A program made the translations under genes and the position numbers. The notes beneath the pieces are model-generated. The model made no database searches, was not told where the DNA came from, and saw only the letters and a list, made by a program, of their open reading frames with translations. Below, piece by piece: positions 32,508 through 41,373 of a stretch of 64,000 bases of DNA. The DNA is from Agromyces luteolus (GTDB lineage Bacteria; Actinomycetota; Actinomycetes; Actinomycetales; Microbacteriaceae). Position 1 is the first letter of the stretch. Each line of letters opens with the position of its first letter. The DNA lies in NCBI RefSeq assembly GCF_009729855.1, contig NZ_WODA01000026.1:83243-147242 (forward strand), given 5' to 3'.

Positions 32508-34244
32508 TCAGGCGAGCGCGGTGACGCGCGCCTCCCACGGCGCCAGCGGCGCGTCGAACGCGCCGGGCGCGTCGGGCAGCGTGTTCGTGAGCACGGGCAG
32601 CGAATCCCGCCACCGATCCGCGACCTCCTGCGTGAAGACCGGATCGTGCTCGACCGAGGAGAGGTTCGCCACGACCAGCAGGCGGTCCTCGCCGAGCACG
32701 CGCTCGAACGCGAAGATCGCCGGGTGCCCGGCATCCACCCGCTCGAACGACCCGTGGGAGACCACGGGTCGTTCGCGTCGGAGCGAGACGAGCTGCCGGT
32801 GGTACTCGAAGACCGAGCCCGGGTCGCCGACCTGGGCGGCCGCATTGACGGTCGCGTGGTTCGGGTTCACCGCGAGCCACGGGACACCGGTCGTGAAGCC
32901 CGCATTCGGCGTGGGGTCCCACTGCATCGGTGTCCGGGCGTGGTCGCGGCTCATGAGGCTGAGCCCGTCGAGCGCGTCGGCGACGGCGGTGCCGCTCGCG
33001 ACCGCCTCGGCGTACGCGTTCAGCGACTCGACGTCGCGGTACTCGTCGAGCGCGGAGAACGGCGCGTTCGTCATCCCGAGCTCCTGCCCCTGGTAGACGT
33101 AGGGCGTTCCACGCTGCAGGTGCAGCATCGTCGCGAGCGCGGTCGCCGACGAGTACCAGTGCGCCTCCGCGTCGCCGAAGCGGCTCACCGACCGCGGCTG
33201 GTCGTGGTTCTCGAGGTAGAGGCTGTTCCAGCCGCGATCCGCGAGCCCCTCCTGCCACTTCGCGAGGGACGCCGCGAGCTCGCCGGGTGCGAGGGGGCGC
33301 GGGTGGAACTTCGTCGCGCCGTGGTCGAGGCCGACGTGCTCGAACTGGAACACCATGTCGACCTCGCGCCGGTCGGGGTCGGTGAACAGGATGGCCTCGT
33401 CGATCGTCACGCCGGGCGTCTCGCCGACCGTGATGAGGCCGTCGCGCCCGTCGAACACCTCGCGGTGCATCTCCTGCATGAACTCGTGCAGCCGCGGCCC
33501 GTTCGTGTACGCGGCCCCGCCGTCGCCGTACCGACGGCCCGAGCGCACCGGGCCGTCGGGCAGGTGCGGATGCTTCGAGATGAGGTTGATCACGTCCATG
33601 CGGAAGCCGTCGGCGCCGCGGTCGAGCCACCACCGCATCATCTCGTACACCGCGTGCCGCACCTCGGGGTTCTCCCAGTTGAGGTCGGGCTGCTTCACGT
33701 CGAACAGGTGCAGGTAGTACTCGCCGGTCGCCTCGTCCCACTCCCAGGTCGGGCCCGAGAAGAACGACTCCCAGTTCGTCGGCTCGGCGCCGGGGTCGCC
33801 GCCGTGCGTGCCCGCTCGCGGCGGGCGCCACCAGTACCAGTCGCGCTTCGGGTTCTCGCGGCTCGACCGGGACTCGACGAACCACGGGTGCTCGTCGGAC
33901 GTGTGGTTCACGACGAGGTCCATGACGAGGCGGATGCCGCGCTCGTGCATCGCCGCGACGAGCGCGTCGAAGTCCTCGAGCGTGCCGAAGGTCGGGTCGA
34001 TGTCGCGGTAGTCGCTGATGTCGTACCCGTTGTCGGCCTGGGGCGAGCGGTGGATCGGCGACAGCCAGACCACGCCGACGCCGAGGCGCTCCAGGTGGTC
34101 GAGACGCTGCATGATGCCGCGGAGATCGCCGATCCCGTCGCCGTCGGAGTCCTGGAAGCTGCGCGGGTACACCTGGTACACCACGGCGGACTTCCACCAG
34201 TCCGGGGCGGTCGACGGATGCCTGGGCTCGCGTTCGTTCGCCAT
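32508..34244 (-). CDS. GH13 alpha-glucosidase (oligo-1,6-glucosidase type)
   Basis: 578 residues, GH13 subfamily of oligo-1,6-glucosidases and trehalose-6-phosphate hydrolases. WWKSAVVYQVYPRSFQDSDG at the start; calcium/substrate loop DSDGDGIGDL; DLVVNHTSDEHPWF; nucleophile Asp in GADGFRMDVI; acid/base Glu in LITVGETPG; transition-state Asp in YLENHDQPR. It cleaves terminal alpha-1,6 or alpha-1,4 glucose from short oligosaccharides in the cytoplasm. No sugar transporter or LacI regulator is adjacent. GAGGAT lies 6 nt upstream of ATG 34244 (minus strand), suggesting a leaderless mRNA. Confidence 0.9.
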   Translation of the reverse strand: MANEREPRHPSTAPDWWKSAVVYQVYPRSFQDSDGDGIGDLRGIMQRLDHLERLGVGVVWLSPIHRSPQADNGYDISDYRDIDPTFGTLEDFDALVAAMHERGIRLVMDLVVNHTSDEHPWFVESRSSRENPKRDWYWWRPPRAGTHGGDPGAEPTNWESFFSGPTWEWDEATGEYYLHLFDVKQPDLNWENPEVRHAVYEMMRWWLDRGADGFRMDVINLISKHPHLPDGPVRSGRRYGDGGAAYTNGPRLHEFMQEMHREVFDGRDGLITVGETPGVTIDEAILFTDPDRREVDMVFQFEHVGLDHGATKFHPRPLAPGELAASLAKWQEGLADRGWNSLYLENHDQPRSVSRFGDAEAHWYSSATALATMLHLQRGTPYVYQGQELGMTNAPFSALDEYRDVESLNAYAEAVASGTAVADALDGLSLMSRDHARTPMQWDPTPNAGFTTGVPWLAVNPNHATVNAAAQVGDPGSVFEYHRQLVSLRRERPVVSHGSFERVDAGHPAIFAFERVLGEDRLLVVANLSSVEHDPVFTQEVADRWRDSLPVLTNTLPDAPGAFDAPLAPWEARVTALA

Positions 34245-34336
34245 GCCCCGATCCTCGCAGCCCGAGCGCGCCGCGTCACCCGTCGCGCGTGCGAGTCGGG
34301 GTTCGCGCGGGTCCGTCGGGCCGGCCCGGACATGAC

Positions 34337-34364
34337 GATGCCCCGGGCGTGCGCCCGGGGCATC
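34337..34364. terminator. Hairpin terminator for the hexapeptide-repeat gene
   Basis: GATGCCCCGGGC (34337-34348), loop GTGC, GCCCGGGGCATC (34353-34364): 12-bp perfect arms, 17 nt past the minus-strand stop at 34382. Confidence 0.7.
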
Positions 34365-34381
34365 CGTTGCTGCGGTTCGGC

Positions 34382-34798
34382 TCAGGCGGCGAGGCCCAGG
34401 CGGCGGAGGTCGTCTCCCGAGGCGCGGTGTTCCGCGCCCTCGGGGACGGTCGCCTCGCGCGGCACGCGCGCGCCGTTCTGCACTCGCGCGCCCGCGCCGA
34501 CGGCCGCGTAGGGCCCGACGACGGCGAAGCGCCCGATGACGGCTCCACGGCCGACGCGCGCGTTCACGCCGACCGTCGCGTTCTCCGCGACGATCGCGTC
34601 CTGCTCCACCCAGGCGCCGTGCGACAGGGTCGCGCCCCGCTGCACCTCCGCGCCGGGATCGACGTATGCGGTCGGGTCGACGAACGCCGTCGCATCCACC
34701 TTCGCGGTCGTCGCCACGAGACCGCGACCGTTCACGTGCTTGCGGTAGCGGCGCAGGATGCCGGCATCGTCTTCGAACTCGACGTAGCTGATGCCCAC
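34382..34798 (-). CDS. Hexapeptide-repeat (left-handed beta-helix) protein
   Basis: 138 residues. After YVEFEDDAGILRRYRKHVNG come hexapeptide turns (VDATAFVDPTAYVDPGAEV then VQRGATLSHGAWVEQDAIV, AENATVGVNARVGRGAVIG) typical of left-handed beta-helix acyltransferases or gamma-carbonic-anhydrase-like proteins. It is short, with no obvious catalytic His, so function is unclear. GTG 34798 is chosen for the GGAGGAC just upstream; ATG 34822 is an alternative. Closed by the hairpin at 34337-34364. Confidence 0.75.
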   Translation of the reverse strand: MGISYVEFEDDAGILRRYRKHVNGRGLVATTAKVDATAFVDPTAYVDPGAEVQRGATLSHGAWVEQDAIVAENATVGVNARVGRGAVIGRFAVVGPYAAVGAGARVQNGARVPREATVPEGAEHRASGDDLRRLGLAA

Positions 34799-34929
34799 TC
34801 GTCCTCCATTCCGTCCGGTCATAGGGGTGCCGGATACAGGTACAACACTCGGGCTGACCGGGGCATTCCCCAGCTTCGACAGCGACCCTATGGACCTCCG
34901 GGGAGGTGCCTGTCCGTTCCCTGCAGACG

Positions 34930-34977
34930 GCCGCGCCCGCGGCATCCGCCCTCGTCGGGGGATGCCGCGGGCGCGGC
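34930..34977. terminator. 18-bp hairpin terminator for the FKBP gene
   Basis: Arms 34930-34947 (GCCGCGCCCGCGGCATCC) and 34960-34977, perfect complement, 12-nt loop, 15 nt past the minus-strand stop at 34992. The arms contain the GCGGCATCC word common in this genome. Confidence 0.7.
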
Positions 34978-34991
34978 GTGTGCGGGACGGA

Positions 34992-35948
34992 TCAGCCGTC
35001 GGCGCGGGTCTCCGTGATCTCGACGTAGAAGACGAGGGTCTGGCCGCCGAGGCCGTTCGAGGACTCCTCCTCGCCGTAGCCGAGCGCCGGCGGGATGGTG
35101 ACGAGCAGCTTCGTGCCGACGGGCTGGCCGACGAGCGCCGCGCCGAAGCCGGGGATGACGCCCGAGATCGAGAACGGCACCGGCGTGTTGCCGAAGCTCT
35201 GGTCGAACACCTCGCCGGTCTCCCACACGACGCCCTGGTAGTCGACGGTCACCACGTCGTTCTCCGTGACGACGTCGCCGTCGCCCTCCTCGAGGACCGC
35301 CACGAGCAGTTCGTCGGACGGCTCGGCGTCGGGGATCGTCACGGTCGGTGCGCCGTCGGCGTCGTACTCGACGGTCGGGACGTCCTCGGTCCACTCGCCG
35401 GGGACGGGCAGCTCGACGAGCTCCTGCACGTCGGTCACGATGACGAGCGTCTCGCCGGGCTCGACGCCGATGCCCTCGTTGCCCTCGTCGCCGTAGATCG
35501 AGGACGCCGGTGCGACCGTGACGACGCGCGAGCCGACGGGCACGCAGTCGGCGCCGGCGCGGAAGCCGTCGTACAGGGTGCCCTCGATGAGCTCGAGCGT
35601 CGCCGGCTGCGAGAAGATCTGCTCGCCCGTCGAGCCGGAGAACGCCGTGACCTGGGCGCTCACCTGGTCGCCGGGGACGGTCGACTCGCCGTCGCCCTCG
35701 ATCACGATGGTGCGCTGGAGTTCCTCGGCCTCGAGCGGCGCCTCGAACGTCGCGGTCGGCGTGGCGCCGAAGTCGCCCGACACCTCGATCGCGTCGCTCT
35801 GCTCGCCGGCCTCGACCTCGAGGCACGCCGCAGCGGCATCCGTCGACGTGGGCTCGGGCGCCTCGCCGCCGCCCGCGCAACCGGCGAGGAGCAGGGCGGT
35901 CACGGACGCGAGTGCGATGGGCGCGCCACGACGCAGGGCACGGTTCAT
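34992..35948 (-). CDS. FKBP-type peptidyl-prolyl isomerase lipoprotein with two FKBP-like domains
   Basis: 318 residues. Signal peptide with lipobox LLLAGC at 19-24, so exported and lipid-anchored. A first, degenerate FKBP-like domain (about 60-175) lacks most active-site aromatics. The second (about 208-315) is canonical: NDVVTVDYQGVVWETGEVFD, PFSISGVIPGFGAALVGQPV, TKLLVTIPPALGYGE and LVFYVEI. It probably assists folding of exported proteins. This two-domain form is common in Microbacteriaceae. No operon partner; the 114-bp spacer to the methyltransferase is AT-richer than average and probably holds divergent promoters. Confidence 0.88.
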   Translation of the reverse strand: MNRALRRGAPIALASVTALLLAGCAGGGEAPEPTSTDAAAACLEVEAGEQSDAIEVSGDFGATPTATFEAPLEAEELQRTIVIEGDGESTVPGDQVSAQVTAFSGSTGEQIFSQPATLELIEGTLYDGFRAGADCVPVGSRVVTVAPASSIYGDEGNEGIGVEPGETLVIVTDVQELVELPVPGEWTEDVPTVEYDADGAPTVTIPDAEPSDELLVAVLEEGDGDVVTENDVVTVDYQGVVWETGEVFDQSFGNTPVPFSISGVIPGFGAALVGQPVGTKLLVTIPPALGYGEEESSNGLGGQTLVFYVEITETRADG

Positions 35949-36050
35949 GGAGGGGTACTCGATTCAGATTCGAAAAGCAGACGTGAACCTCAAGTCTGCA
36001 CGGCGGAGGTCTCGATTCCCTGAGTCTTCACGAATGCGTGAGGCGGGGTT

Positions 36051-36056
36051 CACAAT
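36051..36056 (+). promoter_or_regulatory. -10 element CACAAT for the methyltransferase gene
   Basis: CACAAT ends 6 nt before ATG 36063, a leaderless arrangement. The GTG at 36057 would lie upstream of the expected transcription start. Confidence 0.4.
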
Positions 36057-36062
36057 GTGCAC

Positions 36063-36962
36063 ATGGGGGAAGCGGAAGTCGAGGCCGACTTCGCGGGCGC
36101 GTTCACCGACGCGGCCGCGACGTTCACCGAACTCGACGAGGTGCTGTGGGATCCGATCTCGCGGGCGACGGTGCTGCGCGCCGCCCCGCGATTCGACGAG
36201 CGCGTGCTCGACGCGTGCGCCGGCGCGGGCGCGTCGGCGCTGCCGACCTCGGAGCTCGTCGGGCCGGGCGGGCTCGTCGACGCCGTCGACCGCGCCGAGC
36301 CGATGCTCGCGACGCTCCGCGAACGCGCCGGCGTGCGCACGCCGTGGCTGCGCGTGCACGAGGCCGACGCGACGACGTGGCCGTACACGGGCTACGACCT
36401 CGTGCAGTGCGTGCTGGGCGTCTTCTTCTTCGCGGATGTCGCGGCCGGCGTCGAGCACCTCGTCCAGTGCGCGCGCCCCGGCGGGCGGGTCGCGCTGACG
36501 GTCTGGGCGGATGGCGCGTTCGAGCCGCTCCCCGGCCTGCTCGCGTCGGCCCTGCCGGAGGACGACGCGCGGGTCCCGACCCTCGACGAGGACGACGGCC
36601 CGGCCATGGCGGGGGCCGGCACCGCGGGCGGCCTCGCGCACTGGCTCGCCGAGCGCGGGCTCGTCGACGTCCGTGCCGAGGCCGTCCCGCGGCACCTCGA
36701 CCTCACGCCGGAGGTGGCGTGGGCGCTCGTGGTCGGCACGGGCATGCGGGCGATGCTCGGCGACCTCGACGACGAGGCGATCGGGGTCGTGCGCGAGCGG
36801 TACCTCGCGGCGATCGAGCAGCAGGGCGTGGCATCCGTCGACATCACGACGCTCATCGGGATCGGCCGGCGGCCGGGGCCGGAGCCCGAGCCGGAGGTCA
36901 CGGCCGAGCCGGAGCCCGAGACCGAGGACGATCCCGAGTCCGAGGGGGAGCGGCCGGCCTAG
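36063..36962 (+). CDS. Class I SAM-dependent methyltransferase
   Basis: 299 residues. Rossmann core: VLDACAGAGASALPTSELVG (motif I, SAM-binding), VDAVDRAEPM (motif II acidic residue), YDLVQCVLGVFFFADV, and the post-motif CARPGGRVALTVW. UbiE/MenG-like class, substrate unknown. The last 40 residues are a Pro/Glu-rich disordered tail. ATG 36063 is favoured over GTG 36057 because of the leaderless -10. Its stop overlaps the convergent sulfurtransferase stop by 4 nt. Confidence 0.8.
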   Translation: MGEAEVEADFAGAFTDAAATFTELDEVLWDPISRATVLRAAPRFDERVLDACAGAGASALPTSELVGPGGLVDAVDRAEPMLATLRERAGVRTPWLRVHEADATTWPYTGYDLVQCVLGVFFFADVAAGVEHLVQCARPGGRVALTVWADGAFEPLPGLLASALPEDDARVPTLDEDDGPAMAGAGTAGGLAHWLAERGLVDVRAEAVPRHLDLTPEVAWALVVGTGMRAMLGDLDDEAIGVVRERYLAAIEQQGVASVDITTLIGIGRRPGPEPEPEVTAEPEPETEDDPESEGERPA

Positions 36963-37834
36963 GCGTCGCCACCGGGCGACGCCCCCGTCGCCACCGGACG
37001 CTCCGGGTGGTTCGACCACTGGCTGAACGACCCCGGGTAGAGCGCCGCGTCGATCCCGGCGATCGCGAGCGCGGCGACCTCGTGGGCGGCCGTGACGCCC
37101 GACCCGCAGTACGCCGCGACCGGGTGGGCCCCGTCGACGCCGAGCGCGGCGAAGCGGGCGCGGAGCGCCTCGGCGGGCAGGAACCGCCCGTCGCCGTCGA
37201 GGTTGTCGGCCGCGGGTGCCGACACGGCGCCCGGGATGTGCCCCGCCCTCGGGTCGATGGGCTCGATCTCGCCGCGATAGCGTTCGCCGGCGCGCGCGTC
37301 GAGCAGCACGCCGCCCCCGGAGGCGCCGAGCGCGTCGGCCTCGTCGAGGTCGATCACCGGCATCGCGCCGAAACGCGCGGTCGCGTCGCCGGGCTCCGGC
37401 GCGACGTCGCCCTGCTCGATCGGCAGTCCCGCGGCACGCCAGGCCGCGAGGCCCCCGTCGAGGATCCGCGCGTCGCCGAAGCCCGCATGCCGCAGGAGCC
37501 ACCACGCGCGCGCCGACGACATCCCGGCCGCGTCGTCGACGACGACCGCGGTGTCGCCGTCCCTCAGGCCCCACCGGCGCATCGCGCGCTGGAACGCCGC
37601 CTCCGAGGGCAGCGGATGCCGCCCCTCTCCGGTCGCCGAGTGGTCGGCGAGCTCCGTGTCGAGGTCGACGTACACCGCTCCTGGGATATGCCCCGCGCGG
37701 TATGCGCCGCTCCCGTCCGGCTCCGCGAGCGTCCATCGCACGTCGAGCACGCGCGTGCGGGGCGCGCCGTCGGGCGCCTCGCGGTCGGCGCGGAGCCGGG
37801 CGGCGAGGTCGATCGGATCGATGAGGATCGGCAT
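36959..37834 (-). CDS. sseA: Sulfurtransferase with two rhodanese domains (thiosulfate/3-mercaptopyruvate type)
   Basis: 291 residues, normal for the family. The N-terminal rhodanese domain (about 1-140) is inactive. The C-terminal one (about 155-285) has the active-site Cys in AAYCGSGVTAAH. The CGSGVTA loop is more typical of mercaptopyruvate sulfurtransferases than of the CRKGVTA thiosulfate type. It transfers sulfane sulfur to cyanide or thiols in the cytoplasm. ATG 37834 is preceded 6 nt upstream by GAGGAT on the minus strand. The 132 bp to the mrp operon probably hold both promoters; TAGACT at 37923 faces mrpA. Confidence 0.88.
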   Translation of the reverse strand: MPILIDPIDLAARLRADREAPDGAPRTRVLDVRWTLAEPDGSGAYRAGHIPGAVYVDLDTELADHSATGEGRHPLPSEAAFQRAMRRWGLRDGDTAVVVDDAAGMSSARAWWLLRHAGFGDARILDGGLAAWRAAGLPIEQGDVAPEPGDATARFGAMPVIDLDEADALGASGGGVLLDARAGERYRGEIEPIDPRAGHIPGAVSAPAADNLDGDGRFLPAEALRARFAALGVDGAHPVAAYCGSGVTAAHEVAALAIAGIDAALYPGSFSQWSNHPERPVATGASPGGDA

Positions 37835-37966
37835 GCGCCCATCCTCGCAGCCCGGCCGTGCCGAGGCATCCGCCCGACCCGGTCGGGGCCTCGCGCAGGC
37901 CCGGAGGCCGTCCCGCGCCTCGCCTAGACTGGTCGGACGGTCGGAACGCACGCGGGGGGAGCACGG

Positions 37967-40921
37967 ATGATCCTCTCCCTGGTGGCGTTCGCCGCCGTGG
38001 CCCTCGTCACGCCGTTCGCCGCAGGGGTGATGGGGCGACGCATCTTCCCGGTCATCGCGCTCGTGCCCACGGTGGTCTTCGCGTGGCTGCTGACGTACGT
38101 GCCCGCCGTCGCTGGCGGCGAGGTCGTGACCGAGCGCATCGAGTGGATCCGGGCGCTCGACATCGCCCTCTCGTTCCGGCTCGACCCGCTCTCGCTCCTC
38201 CTCGCGCTGATCGTCACCGGCATCGGCGGCCTCGTGCTGCTGTACTGCACCTGGTACTTCCGCGACGACGAACCGTCGCTCGGCCGCTTCGCGGCCCTCC
38301 TGCTCGGCTTCGCGGGTGTCATGCTCGGGCTCGTCACCTCCGACGACGTGTTCGTGCTCTTCACGTTCTGGGAGGCCACGAGCGTGCTCTCCTACCTGCT
38401 CATCGGGCACGACGCGACCAAGCGCGAGTCGCGCGGGGCCGCGCTGCAGGCCCTGACGGTCACGACCTTCGGCGGCCTGGCGATGCTCGTCGGCCTCGTC
38501 GTGCTGACCGTCGCAGGTGCCACCACGTCGCTCGCGGAGCTCGTCGCCGACCCCGTGACGGGCGCGGCGGCCGAGGTCGGCATCGCGCTGGTGCTCGTGG
38601 GTGCCATCTCGAAGAGCGCGCTCGTGCCGTTCCACTTCTGGCTCCCCGCCGCGATGGCGGCGCCGACCCCCGTGTCGGCCTACCTCCACGCCGCCGCGAT
38701 GGTGAAGGCGGGCGTGTACCTCGTCGCGGTGCTCGCGCCGGGGTACGCGGAACTCGCGGTGTGGCATCCGATCGTCATCGGCATCGGCGGGTTCACGATG
38801 CTGGTCGGCGGATGGCGCGCGCTCCGGCAGAACGACCTCAAGCTGGTGCTCGCCTACGGCACCGTGAGCCAGCTCGGCTTCCTGATCCTCGTCGTCGGCC
38901 AGGGCACGCGCGACGCCGCGCTCGCCGGCACCGCGCTGCTGCTCGCGCACGCCCTGTTCAAGGCGGCGCTGTTCCTCACGGTCGGCATCGTCGACCACGC
39001 CGCGGGCACGCGCGACAAGCGCAGGCTGTCGGGCCTCGCGCGACGGATGCCGTGGCTCGCCACCTTCGCGACGGTCGCCGCGGCGTCGATGGCCGGCCTC
39101 CCGCCGCTGCTCGGCTTCGTGGCGAAGGAAGCCGTGTTCACGGCGCAGCTCGAGGCCGGCGCCTCCGGCGAGCCGGGAGCGACCTGGGCGTGGGTCGCGC
39201 TCGCGGCGGCGGTCGTGGGCTCGATGCTCACGTTCGCGTACAGCGCCCGCTTCGTGTGGGGCGCGTTCGGATCGCGGCGCGACGCGGAGCCCACGCCGCT
39301 GCACCGCGAGCCCCCGATGATGTCGTTCGCGCCCGGCGTGCTCGCCGCCGCCTCGCTCGCGACCGCGTTCGCCCTGCCGCTCGTCGAGCCGCTGCTCGAC
39401 GCCTACGCGAAGACGCTGCCCGGGCCGACCGAGTACCACCTCGCGCTGTGGCACGGCCTCGAGCCGGCCCTCGCCATCTCGGCGCTCGTGTTCGGCGTCG
39501 GCACGCTGCTCGTCTGGAAGCGCGAGGCCGTCGCTCACGCGCAGGCGGCGCTGCCCGACACCGTCGACGCCGAGCGCGGGTACCTCCGCATCGTCGGCGC
39601 CGTCGACCGCGGCGCCGCACGTCTGACGACGCTGATCCAGTCGGGCGGCCTGCCCGGCTACCTGGCGGTGATCGTCGCCGTGCTCATCCTCGGGCTGGGC
39701 GGCGCGGCCGCCGCGAACGGCACGTGGCCGGGCGAGGTGCGCCTCGCCGACGGCTGGGCGCAGCCGCTCATCGGCGCGGCGATGATCATCGCCGCCTCGG
39801 CGGCCGTGGTGGTCCGGCAGCGCCTCACGGCCGTGCTGCTCGTCGGCGCGACCGGGTACGGCATGGTGCTGGTCTTCGGCATGGCCGGCGCCCCCGACCT
39901 CGCGCTCACGCAGGCGCTCGTCGAGACGATCACGATCGTGGTCGTCGTGCTCGTGCTCCGCCGCCTCCCGCGACGCGTGACCGGGCGCCGGGCGGTCGTA
40001 CGGGCGCCGCTGCGCATCGTGCTCGGCGCGCTCGCCGGGATCGTGATGGCCGTCGTCGGCATCGTCGCGCTCGGTGCGCGCATGGAGCCGACCATCGCCG
40101 AGGGCCTCCCCCCGCTAGCGGAGGAGGCGCACGCGAAGAACCTCGTGAACGCCCTCCTCGTCGACATCCGCGCCTGGGACACGCTCGGCGAGATCTCGGT
40201 GCTCGTCGCGGTGGCGACCGGCGTCGCGAGCCTCATCTTCGTCTCCGGCCGGCAGGGCGGCGCGCCCCGCCTCGAGGACGTCGACCGGCGCCGCCGCCTG
40301 CGGCCGCTGCCCGAGCCGGCCGACAGCATGCGTGCGGCCCGCCGTCGCCTCGCCGACGTCGAGGACGAGACGGATGCCGCGTCCGAGGCCGCGGCGACGC
40401 GGCAGACGTGGCTCCTCGCCGGCCGGACGATCTCGCCGCGCAACCGCTCGATCCTCATCGAGGTGCTCGTCCGGCTCCTCTTCCACCCGGCGATCGTCGT
40501 CTCGGTGTTCCTCCTGTTCGTCGGCCACAACGCGCCCGGCGGCGGCTTCGCGGGCGGCCTGGTGGCGGGGCTCGCGCTCGTCGCCCGCTACCTCGCCGGC
40601 GGCCGGTACGAACTCGGCGAGGCCGCCCCCGTGGATGCGGGCCTGCTGCTCGGCACGGGCCTGTTCGTGGCCGCCGGCACCGCGGCATCCTCGCTCGTCT
40701 TCGGCCTGACCGTGTTCGAGTCGAGCTGGTTCGAGACCGAGGTGCCGGTGCTCGGCACCCTCTCGATCGGCACGTCGACGCTGTTCGACATCGGCGTGTA
40801 CCTCGTGGTGGTCGGGCTCGTGCTCGACATCCTCCGCACGCTGGGCGCCGAGATCGATCGCCAGATCGACGAGGCCGGCCCCGACGCCGTTCCGGCCGAC
40901 CCCGCGGAGGTGCGCGCATGA
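37967..40921 (+). CDS. mrpA: Mrp Na+/H+ antiporter subunit A fused to subunit B
   Basis: 984 residues. The NuoL-like proton channel (about 1-500) carries TWYFRDDEPS, FTFWEATSVLSYLL and LKLVLAYGTVSQLGFL, with the buried Lys and Glu residues of this family. MrpA-specific helices follow to about 770. From about 825 on, NRSILIEVLVRLLFHPAIVV, GHNAPGGGFAGGLVAG and LFDIGVYLVVVGLVLDI are subunit B (MnhB). The fused A-B form is usual in actinobacteria. With the next five genes it forms the hetero-oligomeric antiporter for sodium and pH homeostasis. ATG 37967 has GGGGGGAG upstream. Confidence 0.93.
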   Translation: MILSLVAFAAVALVTPFAAGVMGRRIFPVIALVPTVVFAWLLTYVPAVAGGEVVTERIEWIRALDIALSFRLDPLSLLLALIVTGIGGLVLLYCTWYFRDDEPSLGRFAALLLGFAGVMLGLVTSDDVFVLFTFWEATSVLSYLLIGHDATKRESRGAALQALTVTTFGGLAMLVGLVVLTVAGATTSLAELVADPVTGAAAEVGIALVLVGAISKSALVPFHFWLPAAMAAPTPVSAYLHAAAMVKAGVYLVAVLAPGYAELAVWHPIVIGIGGFTMLVGGWRALRQNDLKLVLAYGTVSQLGFLILVVGQGTRDAALAGTALLLAHALFKAALFLTVGIVDHAAGTRDKRRLSGLARRMPWLATFATVAAASMAGLPPLLGFVAKEAVFTAQLEAGASGEPGATWAWVALAAAVVGSMLTFAYSARFVWGAFGSRRDAEPTPLHREPPMMSFAPGVLAAASLATAFALPLVEPLLDAYAKTLPGPTEYHLALWHGLEPALAISALVFGVGTLLVWKREAVAHAQAALPDTVDAERGYLRIVGAVDRGAARLTTLIQSGGLPGYLAVIVAVLILGLGGAAAANGTWPGEVRLADGWAQPLIGAAMIIAASAAVVVRQRLTAVLLVGATGYGMVLVFGMAGAPDLALTQALVETITIVVVVLVLRRLPRRVTGRRAVVRAPLRIVLGALAGIVMAVVGIVALGARMEPTIAEGLPPLAEEAHAKNLVNALLVDIRAWDTLGEISVLVAVATGVASLIFVSGRQGGAPRLEDVDRRRRLRPLPEPADSMRAARRRLADVEDETDAASEAAATRQTWLLAGRTISPRNRSILIEVLVRLLFHPAIVVSVFLLFVGHNAPGGGFAGGLVAGLALVARYLAGGRYELGEAAPVDAGLLLGTGLFVAAGTAASSLVFGLTVFESSWFETEVPVLGTLSIGTSTLFDIGVYLVVVGLVLDILRTLGAEIDRQIDEAGPDAVPADPAEVRA

Positions 40922-41373
40922 CCGCCTCGCTGACGCTCGTGATCGTCGCCGCCGTGCTCTTCGGCACGGGGATCACGGTCATGCTCGAGCGGAGCCTCAC
41001 GCGCGTGCTGATCGGGTTCCTGCTCGTCGGCAACGGCGTGAACCTGTTCATGTTCACCATGGCCGGCACGCCCGGCCTCGCACCGATCCTCGGGGAGGGC
41101 GTCGACGCCGACGCGATCTCCGACCCGCTGCCGCAGGCGTTCGTGCTCACCGCGATCGTGATCAACCTCGGCATCACCGCGTTCATGCTCGCGCTCATCT
41201 ACCGCAGCTGGTGGCTCGCCCAGCTCGGCGAGCGCGGCGACCTCATCGTCGACGAGGACGAGATGGCCGAGGACGCCGAGGAGACGGCCGACCTGTACCG
41301 CAGCTCCCAGGAGGACGACCGCGCGGTGCAGGCGGTGCTCGAGGCGAGCGACGAGGACGGGGGCCGCGGATGA
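40918..41373 (+). CDS. mrpC: Mrp Na+/H+ antiporter subunit C
   Basis: 151 residues, NuoK-like. Three helices; SLTRVLIGFLLVGNGVNLFM carries the conserved region and PLPQAFVLTAIVINLGITAF is the family signature. The C-terminal 45 residues are an acidic cytoplasmic tail (DEDEMAEDAEETADLY), longer than in Bacillus. Overlaps mrpA by ATGA. Confidence 0.93.
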   Translation: MTASLTLVIVAAVLFGTGITVMLERSLTRVLIGFLLVGNGVNLFMFTMAGTPGLAPILGEGVDADAISDPLPQAFVLTAIVINLGITAFMLALIYRSWWLAQLGERGDLIVDEDEMAEDAEETADLYRSSQEDDRAVQAVLEASDEDGGRG